From the NCBI RefSeq assembly GCF_004119495.1, contig NZ_NRQU01000036.1, positions 1 to 47,789 of the forward strand: a DNA stretch of 47,789 bases, read 5' to 3'. Position 1 is the first letter of the stretch, and each line of letters opens with the position of its first letter. A program made the position numbers and the translations under genes. The DNA comes from Flavobacterium sp. YO12 (GTDB lineage Bacteria > Bacteroidota > Bacteroidia > Flavobacteriales > Flavobacteriaceae). Below are positions 8,283 to 18,680 of the stretch, piece after piece. Below the pieces are notes generated by a model. The model saw only the letters and a program-made list of their open reading frames with translations, was not told where the DNA came from and made no database searches.

Positions 8283-9617
8283 ATGACGCTACTTATATTA
8301 ATTATAGTATTAGCTTTAATATTTGATTACATCAATGGTTTTCATGATGCGGCAAATGCTATAGCGACTGTTGTTGCTACAAAGGTTTTAACGCCTTTTC
8401 AGGCCGTTCTTTGGGCAGCATTTTTTAACTTTCTGGCTTATTGGGTTTTCGGATTTGGTGTTGCGGATACTGTTGCTAAAACAGCGCACACAATGGAAAT
8501 TAACCTAGTGGTAATTCTTGCCGGTGTTATTGCGGCAATCTGTTGGAACTTACTAACTTGGTGGTTAGGAATTCCTTCAAGTTCTTCACATACTTTAATT
8601 GGAGGTTTTGCGGGAGCGGCTGTTGCACACGCAATTGCAGTTCATGGTTTCTCTGGTTATATTGGTGAAGACGGAACAACACATTATTGGTATGAAATTG
8701 TAAGCTGGTACAAAGCAGGAAAAGATGGTGCAATGCCTTCGGGAGTTCTTATTATCATTGCATTTATTGTTTTAGCGCCTTTATTAGGAGCTTTGGCTTC
8801 GTACTTAATTTCGATCTGGCTTTTAAATGCTTCTCGTAAAAGTATTGGTCCTAAGATTTTTACAGGACTTTTAATGATTGCAACTGTATGGTTTGTATAT
8901 ACTCAAATGATACCATATTCTGAAATCGAAAAACCTAGATTTGATTCGCATTTTTGGAGTGTTGCTTTTGAAGCTCATAATATTAAATGGTTTTTAGTTG
9001 CCTTTATTATTTTAACGGTAAGTACTTTTTGTTTAATATTCAGTAGTTTGAATCTTCATCAGGCTGATGCTGCTTTGAAAAAAATGCAATTATTATCTTC
9101 TGCAGCTTTTAGTTTAGGTCACGGAGGAAATGATTCTCAAAAAGTAATGGGTATTATCGCTGCTGCGGTTGCGGTATATATCAATACAAATCCTGGTGTT
9201 CATATGGATGCTTGGTTAGATGTTGTGCTTCCAAATGATGATACTGGTGTTAAAGGAGTAATGCCGGGATGGATTCCGTTAGCGTGTTATTCTGCAATTG
9301 CTGCGGGAACTTTAAGTGGTGGGTGGAAAATTGTGAAAACAATGGGTTCTAAAATCACAAAAGTAAGTTCGTTTGAAGGTGTTGCTGCAGAAACTGCGGG
9401 TGCATTAACGCTTTATTTTACAGAGCATTTAAAAATTCCTGTAAGTACAACGCATACTATTACTGGATCTATCATTGGAGTTGGATTAACTAAACGTGTA
9501 TCTGCAGTAAGATGGGGAGTTACAGTAAGTTTAATTTGGGCTTGGGTATTGACTATTCCGATTTCAGCTTTATTGGCTGGTTTAGTTTATTTTGTTCTAA
9601 GCGTATTTATTTCGTAA
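8283..9617 (+). CDS. pit: Inorganic phosphate transporter, Pit family
   Basis: This 444-residue multi-spanning inner-membrane protein is the low-affinity, cation-coupled phosphate carrier (PiT/PHO4 family). The duplicated family signature is present: GFHDAANAIATVVAT near residue 19, and SLGHGGNDSQKVMG in the second half. GIPSSSSHTLIGG and KIPVSTTHTITGS form the second duplicated pair. About ten hydrophobic segments can be traced. It forms a two-gene operon with the DUF47 protein upstream and is followed by a strong terminator. Confidence 0.93.
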   Translation: MTLLILIIVLALIFDYINGFHDAANAIATVVATKVLTPFQAVLWAAFFNFLAYWVFGFGVADTVAKTAHTMEINLVVILAGVIAAICWNLLTWWLGIPSSSSHTLIGGFAGAAVAHAIAVHGFSGYIGEDGTTHYWYEIVSWYKAGKDGAMPSGVLIIIAFIVLAPLLGALASYLISIWLLNASRKSIGPKIFTGLLMIATVWFVYTQMIPYSEIEKPRFDSHFWSVAFEAHNIKWFLVAFIILTVSTFCLIFSSLNLHQADAALKKMQLLSSAAFSLGHGGNDSQKVMGIIAAAVAVYINTNPGVHMDAWLDVVLPNDDTGVKGVMPGWIPLACYSAIAAGTLSGGWKIVKTMGSKITKVSSFEGVAAETAGALTLYFTEHLKIPVSTTHTITGSIIGVGLTKRVSAVRWGVTVSLIWAWVLTIPISALLAGLVYFVLSVFIS

Positions 9618-9668
9618 AATGAGTATTGTGAAATGTGAGTTATAAATTGCATTTCATTTAAATATTAA

Positions 9669-9704
9669 AAAGCCGATTTCAATTTGAAATCGGCTTTTTT
9701 TTTG
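9669..9704. terminator. Bidirectional terminator between pit and the DUF421 gene
   Basis: A near-perfect palindrome at 9671-9695 (AGCCGATTTCAA / TTGAAATCGGCT) is followed by T9 on the plus strand and T5 on the minus strand. It separates two convergent genes. Confidence 0.9.
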
Positions 9705-9706
9705 TT

Positions 9707-10228
9707 TTAAAACTTTTGAAGGTTTTTGCGATTGTGTTTTCGTTTGTAATGTGTTTGTTTTAATTTCTTTTGGTCTTGCGAAATAATGCTGATTGTACCA
9801 TCTATTTCTAGCATAGCGAGCTTTATATCTGTTAAATGTTCTAGACCATGTTCACGTGCCGCTTCTTTTAATTCGTCGTGTGAGATGTCTAATTTGCTTA
9901 AGGCTTTAAAATCAAGTTTGCCGTTATGAATAAGAATCTCGGGTTTGTCTAAAAGTAAATTGTTTAATGTTTTATAACGATGAGTCAGCTTTTTTATCGT
10001 GAAGTTAATTACAAATAAAACCAAAGCAGCTACTAAACCGCCAACAAGACTGGTATCTGGACCAACCATTGCATTCTGGACTGAATTACTGATTAACAGA
10101 ATTAAAATTATATCGGCTGTATTTAATTGCGAAAGCTCTTTTTTACCGAATATTCGTAAGGCAATTGTCATAAAAAAGTAAACCGCTACACTTCTGATTA
10201 TTATATCTAAATATGGGAATTGTATCAT
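9707..10228 (-). CDS. DUF421 (YetF-like) membrane protein
   Basis: The 173-residue protein has three N-terminal hydrophobic segments (about 9-25, 38-52 and 60-80) followed by a soluble C-terminal domain. The motif ALRIFGKKELSQLNTADIIL is characteristic of the DUF421/YetF family, as is the region after NNLLLDKPEILIHNGK. Family members are widespread and mostly uncharacterised; some are linked to spore or envelope functions in Firmicutes. It stands alone between terminators on the minus strand. Confidence 0.85.
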   Translation of the reverse strand: MIQFPYLDIIIRSVAVYFFMTIALRIFGKKELSQLNTADIILILLISNSVQNAMVGPDTSLVGGLVAALVLFVINFTIKKLTHRYKTLNNLLLDKPEILIHNGKLDFKALSKLDISHDELKEAAREHGLEHLTDIKLAMLEIDGTISIISQDQKKLKQTHYKRKHNRKNLQKF

Positions 10229-10257
10229 TTTTATTCTTTTGTTTTACTAAAGTTAAA

Positions 10258-10297
10258 TAAAAAAAGCTTTGCCAAAGTTTTAAACTTCGGCAAAGCT
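10258..10297 (-). terminator. Terminator after the RimB-RimK fusion gene
   Basis: AGCTTTGCC-AAAGTTT pairs with AAACTTCGGCAAAGCT (10265-10297), a 16-bp stem with one mismatch. T7 follows on the minus strand. It lies 40 bp beyond the stop of the upstream gene. Confidence 0.85.
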
Positions 10298-10337
10298 GCT
10301 AAATTATTTATGCGTTATTAAGTTTGGATGAACTTAA

Positions 10338-11705
10338 TTATAGTTTGAAATTTTTCTCAATGGCTTTAATCATTTCTCCGGCAACATCTTTGTTTGTTGC
10401 ACCTTCGATTCCTTCAAGACCTGGGGAAGAGTTTACTTCTAGTAATAAAGGTCCTTTAGAGGAACGAATAATATCGACTCCAGCCACTTTTAAATCCATT
10501 GCTTTTGCGGCTTTAATGGCGATCTTTTTCTCTTCGGCAGTTACTTTTATTACAGATGCAGTTCCACCAAGGTGAATATTGGCTCTAAATTCGCCCGGCA
10601 TAGCCTCACGCTGAATGGCGGCAACTACTTTTCCGTCAATTACAAAGCAGCGAATATCTTTTCCGTTGGCTTCTTTAATAAATTCCTGAACTAAAATATT
10701 AGCATTTAAGCTTTTAAAAGCATTGATAACACTTTCTGCGGCTTTTTTTGTTTCGGCCAAAACAACACCTTTTCCTTGTGTTCCTTCTAATAATTTGACA
10801 ATTAAAGGTGAGCCGCCAACCATTTTAATTAAGTTGTCTGTATCAAGCGGAGAATTAGCAAAACCAGTTGTTGGAATATCAATTCCGCTGTTTAAAAGTA
10901 ATTGCAGTGAATATAATTTATCGCGAGATTGTGTTATGGCTGTTGCTGAGTTTAAACAGAAAACTTTTAAAGCTTCAAACTGACGTGTTAATGCACAACC
11001 GTAGAATGTAATACTTGGTCGGATTCTTGGAATAATAGCGTCAAATTGATTTAAAATTTTTCCGCCTCTATAATGAATTTCAGGAGTTTTGGCATCCAGT
11101 TTCATGTAGCATTCTTTGATGTTTAAAAAATGCATTTCATGACCGCGCATTTCTCCTGCTTCCATGATTCTTTTATTACTGTATAATTCAGGATTACTGG
11201 CTAATAGTCCAATTCGTAAGCCTGAACTGGCTTTTTCTGAATTTTGATATAATTCTTTAAGAGATTCTGGCGTAGGTTGTCCAAGAAGGTATTTTTCTTC
11301 TGGATCGACCAATACACGACCGCTCATGGCTTCGCGTCCTAAAAGCATTCTAAAGCCCATAGAATCACGATTGGTTAAAGTCATTTCGATTGGCCATTTT
11401 GAATCGCCAATTTTAATGCTGGTTTGAATTACGTAACGATGTTCTCTAAAACCGCTTGAGCTTTTTACAATTCTTTTGTCAACCAGCGGTGCTTCACAAT
11501 GAATGATGGTTTTAATGTTGTTTTGAATTGGATTAATGTCAAATTTCACCCAATTGGCATCATTTTTTATAAAAGGAGCTATGTTTATGGCGTGCATTGC
11601 CGAAGTTTTGGCACCAGAGTCAACCCGAGCCTTGATTGTCGGGATTCCTAGTTCTGGAAATGAACACCATTCTTCGCTGCCTAAAATGACTTTGTGTTGA
11701 AGCAT
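10338..11705 (-). CDS. RimB-like protease / RimK-type ATP-grasp ligase fusion
   Basis: The 455-residue protein joins two domains. Residues about 5-140 resemble the retropepsin-like 'ATP-dependent zinc protease' family (RimB, PF05618), with the active-site-like VDSGAKTSA near 29-37. The rest is a RimK-type ATP-grasp ligase, with the ATP-binding segment [11 protein letters not shown] and the metal-binding end [19 protein letters not shown]. RimK adds glutamates to ribosomal protein S6 in E. coli, and RimB works with RimK in Pseudomonas, so the fusion suggests coupled ligation and trimming. The substrate here is unknown. ATG 11705 is preferred: the alternative TTG at 11738 overlaps a promoter -7 box. 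Confidence 0.85.
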   Translation of the reverse strand: MLQHKVILGSEEWCSFPELGIPTIKARVDSGAKTSAMHAINIAPFIKNDANWVKFDINPIQNNIKTIIHCEAPLVDKRIVKSSSGFREHRYVIQTSIKIGDSKWPIEMTLTNRDSMGFRMLLGREAMSGRVLVDPEEKYLLGQPTPESLKELYQNSEKASSGLRIGLLASNPELYSNKRIMEAGEMRGHEMHFLNIKECYMKLDAKTPEIHYRGGKILNQFDAIIPRIRPSITFYGCALTRQFEALKVFCLNSATAITQSRDKLYSLQLLLNSGIDIPTTGFANSPLDTDNLIKMVGGSPLIVKLLEGTQGKGVVLAETKKAAESVINAFKSLNANILVQEFIKEANGKDIRCFVIDGKVVAAIQREAMPGEFRANIHLGGTASVIKVTAEEKKIAIKAAKAMDLKVAGVDIIRSSKGPLLLEVNSSPGLEGIEGATNKDVAGEMIKAIEKNFKL

Positions 11706-11735
11706 ACGTTGTTTTTTATTATAGAATTTAATATC

Positions 11736-11743
11736 CAAAAATA
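11736..11743 (-). promoter_or_regulatory. -7 box upstream of the RimB-RimK fusion gene
   Basis: TATTTTTG on the minus strand matches TAnnTTTG, 31 nt before the chosen ATG. Its position argues against translation starting at 11738. The -33 element is not clear. Confidence 0.45.
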
Positions 11744-11783
11744 GCTATTTGCTTTTACTAAAGATAGTAAATTATCCAAAAAA

Positions 11784-11816
11784 AATACCCGTTATGTTAT
11801 GAAAACGTAACGGGTA
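11784..11816 (-). terminator. Terminator after clpC
   Basis: TACCCGTTATG (11786-11796) pairs with CGTAACGGGTA (11806-11816). A run of eight T follows on the minus strand. Confidence 0.85.
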
Positions 11817-11845
11817 TATTATTTTTGTTATAAATTTAAATCATT

Positions 11846-14392
11846 TTATTGATTTGTAGGCTCTTCAGCTTTGTGAATTTCTACTGAAAGCTCTTGCGAG
11901 TCGTCTTTTAAATCCATCATGATTTCATCACCTGAATGTATTTTTGAAGTGATGATTTCTTCGGCTAATAAATCCTCAACATATTTCTGAATTGCTCTTT
12001 TCAGTGGTCTTGCACCAAATTGTCTGTCAAAGCCTTTTTCAGCAATAAATGCTTTTGCTTTGTCAGTTAAGCTTAGTTTATAACCTAATTCAGCAATACG
12101 AGAATATAGTTTTTTAAGTTCAATTTCGATAATTAAATCGATGTCAGCTTTTTCTAATGCGTTGAATACAATTACGTCGTCAATTCTGTTTAAGAATTCA
12201 GGAGCAAAAGTTTTCTTCAAAGCATTTTCGATAATGCTTTTTGAGTTTTCATCGGCTTGAGCCACTTTTGCAGCAGTTCCGAATCCTACACCTTGTCCAA
12301 AATCTTTCAACTGACGTGCTCCAACGTTAGATGTCATGATAATAATAGTGTTTTTAAAGTCAATTTTACGACCTAAACTATCTGTTAAATATCCATCATC
12401 TAAAACCTGAAGCATCATATTAAATACATCTGGATGCGCTTTTTCGATTTCGTCTAAAAGAACAACACAATATGGTTTTCTACGAACTTTTTCAGTCAAT
12501 TGTCCGCCTTCTTCATAACCTACGTATCCTGGAGGCGCTCCAACTAAACGAGAAATCGCAAATTTTTCCATGTATTCACTCATATCGATACGAACTAATG
12601 CATCTTCAGAGTCGAATAATTCTTTAGCCAAAACTTTTGCTAATTGCGTTTTACCAACTCCAGTCTGGCCTAAGAAAATAAATGAACCAATTGGTTTGTT
12701 AGGATCTTTAAGTCCGGCTCTGTTACGTTGAATAGAACGTGCAATTTTAAGAACAGCTTCGTTTTGACCAATTACTTTGTTCTGAATTAATTCAGGTAAT
12801 TGAGCTAATTTGTTACTTTCTGTTTGTGCAATTCTGTTTACAGGAATTCCAGTCATCATTGATACAACATCGGCTACGTTATCTTCTGTAACTTCAATTC
12901 TGTTGTTTTTAGAATCTTCTTCCCATTGTTCTTGCGCAGCGGCTAGATCTTTTTCTATGCGTTTTTCATCGTCGCGAAGTTTGGCAGCTTCTTCATATTT
13001 TTGTTTTTTAACTACCATGTTTTTCATTTCACGAACTTCTTCTAACTGGCGTTCTAAATCAAGAATTTGTTTAGGAACATCAATATTGGTAATGTGAACG
13101 CGAGATCCTGCTTCGTCAAGAGCATCAATCGCTTTGTCTGGTAAGAAACGCTCAGACATATATCTGTTTGTTAATTTAACACAGGCTTCAATTGCTTCTT
13201 GAGTATAAGTTACGTTGTGGTGATCTTCGTATTTATCTTTTACGTTATTTAAAATTGCAATTGTTTCTTCAACAGAAGTTGGTTCAACAATTACTTTTTG
13301 GAAACGTCTTTCTAAAGCGCCGTCTTTCTCAATATATTGTCTGTACTCGTCTAGAGTAGTAGCACCAATACATTGAATTTCTCCTCTTGCTAATGCAGGT
13401 TTGAACATATTTGAAGCATCAAGTGAACCTGTTGCTCCGCCGGCACCTACAATAGTGTGAATTTCGTCAATAAAAAGAATAATATCGTCGTTTTTTTCAA
13501 GCTCGTTCATTACGGCTTTCATTCTTTCTTCAAATTGTCCTCTGTATTTTGTTCCAGCAACTAAACTTGCTAAATCAAGCGTTACAACACGTTTGTGGAA
13601 AAGAATACGAGATACTTTCTTTTGAATAATACGTAAAGCAAGTCCTTCTGCAATAGCAGATTTACCAACTCCAGGTTCTCCAATAAGAAGCGGATTGTTC
13701 TTTTTTCTACGGCTTAGAATTTGTGAAACGCGTTCAATTTCTTTTTCGCGTCCAACAACTGGATCTAGTTTTCCTTCTTCCGCCATTTCTGTTAAATCTC
13801 TCCCAAAATTATCCAAAACAGGAGTTTTAGATTTTTTGTTTGACTTATTGGCTGGATTATTGAAACTACTTTCTTTTAGACTGTCATCTTGTCCTGAATC
13901 GTCATTATACGATTCGTTTCTTGGCAAGTTTTCTAAGAATTCTTCTTCGTTTGGCGTCATGTTTAAATATTGTTCTTTAGCTATGTCATAATCTATTTTT
14001 AGTTTATTCAACAGCTTGGTTGTTGGATCGTTTTCGTTTCGTAAGATGCATAAAAGCAAGTGAGCTGTACTAATTGATGAGCTTTGGAATACTTTAGCTT
14101 CAAGAAAAGTGGTCTTCAGGGCTCTTTCGGCCTGTCGGGTAAGATGAAGATTTTTCTTTTCGGCATTTACTTCCACGCTGTGGTTAGCTGGACTCAGTAT
14201 TTCTACTTTCCTGCGTAAATGATCTAAATCGACTGCTAGGTTATTAAGTATATGAATAGCTTTTCCGTTACCATCTCTTAAAATGCCCAGCATTAGATGT
14301 TCAGTACCAATAAAGTCGTGTCCTAAACGAAGGGCTTCTTCTTTACTGTATGTAATAACATCTTTTACTCTTGGTGAAAAATTATCATCCAT
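11846..14392 (-). CDS. clpC: ATP-dependent Clp protease ATP-binding subunit ClpC
   Basis: The 848-residue class I Hsp100 unfoldase feeds substrates to ClpP. Domains in order: two Clp-N repeats (about 1-145); an acidic linker; AAA+ domain 1 with Walker A GEPGVGKS (238-245); a short middle domain with a UVR-like helix (about 465-490), which distinguishes ClpC from ClpB; and AAA+ domain 2 with Walker A GQTGVGKT (575-582). The loop GVGFGT after the second domain contains a [LIV]GF tripeptide, the ClpP-docking signal. It is divergent from gyrA, with its own promoter and terminator, and is monocistronic. In this phylum ClpC serves general protein quality control. Confidence 0.95.
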   Translation of the reverse strand: MDDNFSPRVKDVITYSKEEALRLGHDFIGTEHLMLGILRDGNGKAIHILNNLAVDLDHLRRKVEILSPANHSVEVNAEKKNLHLTRQAERALKTTFLEAKVFQSSSISTAHLLLCILRNENDPTTKLLNKLKIDYDIAKEQYLNMTPNEEEFLENLPRNESYNDDSGQDDSLKESSFNNPANKSNKKSKTPVLDNFGRDLTEMAEEGKLDPVVGREKEIERVSQILSRRKKNNPLLIGEPGVGKSAIAEGLALRIIQKKVSRILFHKRVVTLDLASLVAGTKYRGQFEERMKAVMNELEKNDDIILFIDEIHTIVGAGGATGSLDASNMFKPALARGEIQCIGATTLDEYRQYIEKDGALERRFQKVIVEPTSVEETIAILNNVKDKYEDHHNVTYTQEAIEACVKLTNRYMSERFLPDKAIDALDEAGSRVHITNIDVPKQILDLERQLEEVREMKNMVVKKQKYEEAAKLRDDEKRIEKDLAAAQEQWEEDSKNNRIEVTEDNVADVVSMMTGIPVNRIAQTESNKLAQLPELIQNKVIGQNEAVLKIARSIQRNRAGLKDPNKPIGSFIFLGQTGVGKTQLAKVLAKELFDSEDALVRIDMSEYMEKFAISRLVGAPPGYVGYEEGGQLTEKVRRKPYCVVLLDEIEKAHPDVFNMMLQVLDDGYLTDSLGRKIDFKNTIIIMTSNVGARQLKDFGQGVGFGTAAKVAQADENSKSIIENALKKTFAPEFLNRIDDVIVFNALEKADIDLIIEIELKKLYSRIAELGYKLSLTDKAKAFIAEKGFDRQFGARPLKRAIQKYVEDLLAEEIITSKIHSGDEIMMDLKDDSQELSVEIHKAEEPTNQ

Positions 14393-14410
14393 AATATATA
14401 ATTGGTATTG

Positions 14411-14442
14411 TAAATTTAGTGAATTACTGTTTGAAAAACAAA
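14411..14442 (-). promoter_or_regulatory. clpC promoter
   Basis: On the minus strand TTTG (14442-14439), a 20-nt spacer and TAAATTTA (14418-14411, 7 of 8 to consensus) precede the clpC ATG by about 18 nt. Confidence 0.5.
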
Positions 14443-14650
14443 AACCGTACCCATCGAGAACTCCTGTCAGCTAATTGACAAAAAAAATAATAAAAAAACA
14501 GTTAAAAAACGCTTAATTTATTAACTAAAAGGCAAAATAAAGTTGTTAATAAATCATTGAAATAAGTGTAAGTAAATAGCTGAAAAAATTCCAAAAAAAC
14601 GTATCTTGGCACGCTTTGAAACTAATATAATTATTTAAACATAACAACTT

Positions 14651-17293
14651 ATGTCTGAAGGAGAAAAGTTAATTCCTATTAACATTGAAGATGAAATGAA
14701 ATCAGCTTACATCGATTATTCGATGTCAGTAATTGTATCGAGAGCGCTTCCGGATGTTAGAGATGGCTTGAAACCAGTGCATCGAAGAGTTCTTTACGGA
14801 ATGTATGATTTAGGTGTGACTTCAAGATCAGCCCACAAAAAATCTGCGAGAATTGTAGGAGAGGTTCTGGGTAAGTATCACCCGCACGGAGATACTTCGG
14901 TATATGATGCAATGGTGCGTATGGCTCAAGAATGGAGTATGCGTTATTTATTAGTGGATGGTCAAGGTAACTTTGGATCTGTAGATGGAGACAGCCCGGC
15001 AGCGATGCGTTATACTGAGGCCAGAATGCGCAAGATTTCTGAAGAAATTATGGCAGATATCGAAAAAGAAACTGTTGATTTTCAATTAAACTTTGACGAT
15101 ACATTATATGAACCAAAAGTAATGCCTACAAGAGTTCCTACTTTATTAGTAAACGGAGCAACTGGTATTGCAGTTGGTATGGCGACAAATATGCCGCCGC
15201 ACAATTTAACGGAAGTTATTAATGGTACTTTAGCATACCTTGATAATAATGATATTGAAGTAGATGAATTAATGACGCATATTAAAGCTCCTGATTTTCC
15301 AACTGGAGGTGTAATATATGGTTATGAAGGAGTTCGTGAAGCTTTTAAAACAGGTAGAGGACGTATTGTAATGCGTGCCAAAGTTGGTTTTGAAGAAGTG
15401 GATGGAAGAGAGTCTATTATTGTTACTGAAATACCTTATCAAGTTAACAAAGCCGAGATGATTAAACGTACGGCTGATTTGGTTAACGAGAAAAAGATCG
15501 AAGGTATCGCAAATATCCGTGACGAGTCTGATAGAAATGGTATGCGTATCGTTTATATTTTGAAACGTGATGCTACACCAAACGTAGTTTTAAATACCTT
15601 ATATAAGTATACTTCATTACAATCTTCTTTCAGTGTAAATAATATTGCATTGGTTAAAGGACGTCCTCAATTATTGAATCTAAAAGATATGATTCACTAC
15701 TTTATTGAGCACCGTCATGATGTGGTAGTTAGAAGAACACAGTTTGAATTACGTAAAGCAGAAGAAAGAGCTCATATATTAGAAGGTTTGATTATTGCTT
15801 CAGATAATATTGATGAAGTAATTGCAATTATTAGAGGCTCTAAAAATACAGAAGAAGCTCGTGATAAATTAATCGAAAGATTTAGTTTGTCAGATATTCA
15901 AGCTCGTGCTATTGTTGAGATGCGTTTACGTCAGTTAACAGGTCTGGAGCAAGATAAATTAAGAGCTGAGTTTGAAGAATTAATGAAATTAATCGAGCAT
16001 TTGAAAGCTTTATTAGCAGATGTTAATTTAAGAACGAATTTGATTAAAGAAGAACTTGAGGAAATTCGCGATAAATATGGTGATGATCGTCGTTCTCAAA
16101 TTGAATATTCAGGTGGAGACGTAAGTATAGAGGATTTAATTGCCGATGAAAATGTAGTAATCACTATTTCTCACGCTGGTTACATCAAACGTACAAATCT
16201 TACTGAATACAAAACTCAAAATAGAGGTGGAGTTGGTCAAAAAAGTGCAGGAACAAGAGATCAAGACTTCCTTGAGCATATGTTCGTTGCAACAAACCAC
16301 CAATATATGATGTTCTTTACACAAAAAGGAAAATGTTTCTGGATGCGTGTTTACGAAATTCCAGAAGGAAGTAAAACGGCTAAAGGAAGAGCAATTCAGA
16401 ATTTAGTGAATATCGAAAGCGATGATAAAGTAAAAGCTTTCATTTGTACACAAGACTTAAAAGACAAAGATTATATCAATACTCACAATCTTGTAATGGT
16501 TACTAAACAAGGACAGGTTAAGAAAACTTCTTTAGAGAAATATTCTAAACCTCGTGCAAATGGTGTTGCCGCTATTACAATTAAAGAAGGAGATGAGTTA
16601 CTTGAAGCGAAATTAACTGATGGAGAAAGCCAAATTATTTTAGCAGTAAAATCAGGTAAACTAGTTCGTTTTGAAGAAACAAAAACACGTCCGATGGGAA
16701 GAACGGCTTCAGGAGTTCGTGGAATTACTTTAAAAGATGAAACTGATGAAGTAATTGGTATGGTTACTGTTGCTAAAAATGATGTAAACGATTCGCAAAT
16801 TCTTGTTGTAACTGAAAATGGATACGGAAAACGTACCAAATTAGTAGATGAAGATGGTGAAGACGTTTATAGAATTACAAACCGTGGAGGTAAAGGGGTT
16901 AAAACTCTTAATATCACTGAGAAAACAGGAAAACTTATCTCAATTAGTGCTGTAACAGATGCGGATGATTTAATGATTATTAATAAATCTGGATTAACTA
17001 TTAGAATGGCTATTGAGGATTTACGTGTTATGGGACGTGCGACTCAAGGTGTGAGATTGATTAACCTTAAAGGAAAAGATTCTATCGCTGCGGTTACAAA
17101 AGTAATGAAAGATGATGCTGAAGAAGTTGTTGTAGATGAAGATGGCAACGTTATTGAAAATGCAATCGAAAGAGTTAAACCAGACTTAGAAGTTCTTGAA
17201 GACGACGGTGTTGTAGATGATGACGATGATGATGATTCTGAAGAAGAAATTGAAGACGAAGACGATTCAGAGGAAGAAGAATCAGAAGAATAA
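14651..17293 (+). CDS. gyrA: DNA gyrase subunit A
   Basis: The 880-residue subunit breaks and rejoins DNA in gyrase. The catalytic tyrosine is Y121 in [10 protein letters not shown]. The quinolone-determining region reads [10 protein letters not shown] (77-86), with T82 and D86 at the positions where substitutions give resistance; both appear to be the susceptible-type residues for this group. The C-terminal domain has the beta-pinwheel repeats with GyrA-box-like NRGG(V/K)G segments. An unusually long acidic tail of some 35-40 residues, nearly all Asp/Glu near the end, follows the pinwheel. That tail probably modulates DNA wrapping, as the shorter acidic tail does in E. coli. The gene is divergent from clpC, and a TPR gene follows 43 bp downstream. 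Confidence 0.97.
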   Translation: MSEGEKLIPINIEDEMKSAYIDYSMSVIVSRALPDVRDGLKPVHRRVLYGMYDLGVTSRSAHKKSARIVGEVLGKYHPHGDTSVYDAMVRMAQEWSMRYLLVDGQGNFGSVDGDSPAAMRYTEARMRKISEEIMADIEKETVDFQLNFDDTLYEPKVMPTRVPTLLVNGATGIAVGMATNMPPHNLTEVINGTLAYLDNNDIEVDELMTHIKAPDFPTGGVIYGYEGVREAFKTGRGRIVMRAKVGFEEVDGRESIIVTEIPYQVNKAEMIKRTADLVNEKKIEGIANIRDESDRNGMRIVYILKRDATPNVVLNTLYKYTSLQSSFSVNNIALVKGRPQLLNLKDMIHYFIEHRHDVVVRRTQFELRKAEERAHILEGLIIASDNIDEVIAIIRGSKNTEEARDKLIERFSLSDIQARAIVEMRLRQLTGLEQDKLRAEFEELMKLIEHLKALLADVNLRTNLIKEELEEIRDKYGDDRRSQIEYSGGDVSIEDLIADENVVITISHAGYIKRTNLTEYKTQNRGGVGQKSAGTRDQDFLEHMFVATNHQYMMFFTQKGKCFWMRVYEIPEGSKTAKGRAIQNLVNIESDDKVKAFICTQDLKDKDYINTHNLVMVTKQGQVKKTSLEKYSKPRANGVAAITIKEGDELLEAKLTDGESQIILAVKSGKLVRFEETKTRPMGRTASGVRGITLKDETDEVIGMVTVAKNDVNDSQILVVTENGYGKRTKLVDEDGEDVYRITNRGGKGVKTLNITEKTGKLISISAVTDADDLMIINKSGLTIRMAIEDLRVMGRATQGVRLINLKGKDSIAAVTKVMKDDAEEVVVDEDGNVIENAIERVKPDLEVLEDDGVVDDDDDDDSEEEIEDEDDSEEEESEE

Positions 17294-17336
17294 TTATAAA
17301 CCACTAAAATAAAATTAAATATACAAATTGAACATT

Positions 17337-18608
17337 ATGAAAAGTAAATATGTAATACTTGCATCAGCTCTACTGATTTCAGTAGCTACTTTTGCTCAAA
17401 AAGATCAAATTAAAAATGCTGAGAAGGCATTAAAAGGCGGTGATGCTCAAGGAGCGATCACGATATTAAAAGATGCTCAAAACTTGATCGCTAATGCTAA
17501 AGATGTTGAGCAGGCTCAGTACTATTTTGTACAAGGAAATGCTTTTTTAGGGTTAGCAAACAAAAAAGTTGAAGAAAGTAAAAACTTATCTGCAGCTGCT
17601 GACAGCTATAAGAAATTAATTGAAGTTGAAAAGGCATCTGGAAAACAAAAGTATTCAACTCAGGGAGCAGCATCGATTACTGAAATTAAAGGTAAATTGA
17701 TTAATTCTGCAATTGCTGATACTCAATCTAACAAAAGTGCTGAAGGAGCTAAAAAATTATATGAAGCGTATTTGTTAGATAAAAATGACACTATCAATTT
17801 GTATTATGCAGCTTCGACAGCTGTAAATGCTCAAGATTTTGATAGCGCACTTCCAATGTATGAAGAGTTGAAAAAATTAAACTATTCAGGGAAAGGAACG
17901 ATGTATACTGCAGTAAATAAAGCAAACGGCAGTGAAGATGGTTTTAACAATGCAAAAGAAAGAGATTTAGCTGTAAAGTTAGGAACTCACGAAAAACCTA
18001 AAACAGAAACTATTCCTTCAAAAAGAGGTGAAATTTATAAAAACTTAGCGTTGATTTTAGTTCAAAAAGGACGTACTGAAGATGCTAAGAAAGCGATTTC
18101 TGATGCTAGAAAAACAAATCCAGAAGATACTTCTTTGATTTTGACAGAAGCAAACTTATACCTAGAAACTAAAGATTTCGATATGTATAAAAAATTGGTT
18201 GGTGAAGCTTTAGAAAAAGAACCAAATAATGCTGATTTAGTTTTTAATTTAGGTGTATTAAGTGCAAATGCAAAGAATACTGCTGATGCTGAGAAATATT
18301 ACTTAAAAGCTATCGAAATCAATCCTAGTTATACTAATGCATACCTTAACCTTGCTGCGTTAAAATTAGAAGCTGAAAGACCAATTATTGATGAGATGAA
18401 TAAATTGGGAACTTCTGCAAAAGATATGAAACGTTACGATGTTTTAAAAGCACAAAGAGAGCAAGTTTTCAAAGGAGTAATTCCTTACCTTAAAAAAGCA
18501 AACGAGTTAGATCCTAAAAACGAAGATGTTTCTAAAACATTATTAGGAGTTTACAAAGCGTTAGAAATGACTGCTGAAGCAAAAGCTTTAAAAGCGACAA
18601 TGAACTAA
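17337..18608 (+). CDS. Secreted/periplasmic tetratricopeptide-repeat protein
   Basis: The 423-residue protein starts with a clear signal peptide (KSKYVILASALLISVATFAQ) that ends in the SFAQ/TFAQ-type cleavage site common in Flavobacterium. The ATG at 17337 is used; a TTG three codons earlier is unlikely. The mature part is helical, with at least three TPR-like units; the clearest are NADLVFNLGVLSANAKNTADAEK-type units around residues 290-345. No enzymatic motif is seen. TPR proteins of this type act as scaffolds. It follows gyrA by 43 bp and may be co-transcribed with it, though there is no functional link. Confidence 0.8.
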   Translation: MKSKYVILASALLISVATFAQKDQIKNAEKALKGGDAQGAITILKDAQNLIANAKDVEQAQYYFVQGNAFLGLANKKVEESKNLSAAADSYKKLIEVEKASGKQKYSTQGAASITEIKGKLINSAIADTQSNKSAEGAKKLYEAYLLDKNDTINLYYAASTAVNAQDFDSALPMYEELKKLNYSGKGTMYTAVNKANGSEDGFNNAKERDLAVKLGTHEKPKTETIPSKRGEIYKNLALILVQKGRTEDAKKAISDARKTNPEDTSLILTEANLYLETKDFDMYKKLVGEALEKEPNNADLVFNLGVLSANAKNTADAEKYYLKAIEINPSYTNAYLNLAALKLEAERPIIDEMNKLGTSAKDMKRYDVLKAQREQVFKGVIPYLKKANELDPKNEDVSKTLLGVYKALEMTAEAKALKATMN

Positions 18609-18630
18609 TCTTTTACCCGTTATATAAAGA

Positions 18631-18662
18631 AAAAAACCATCAGCCGCGGCTGATGGTTTTTT
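18631..18662. terminator. Bidirectional terminator between the TPR gene and osmC-like gene
   Basis: AACCATCAGCC-GC-GGCTGATGGTT, flanked by A-runs and T-runs on both sides, lies between convergent genes. Confidence 0.92.
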
Positions 18663-18680
18663 TTATGCTTTGTTTTCAGC

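Noticed and set aside
17044..17304. A Ser-rich minus-strand frame opposite the gyrA end
   Set aside because: It is the complement of the Asp/Glu-rich tail codons and has no other support.
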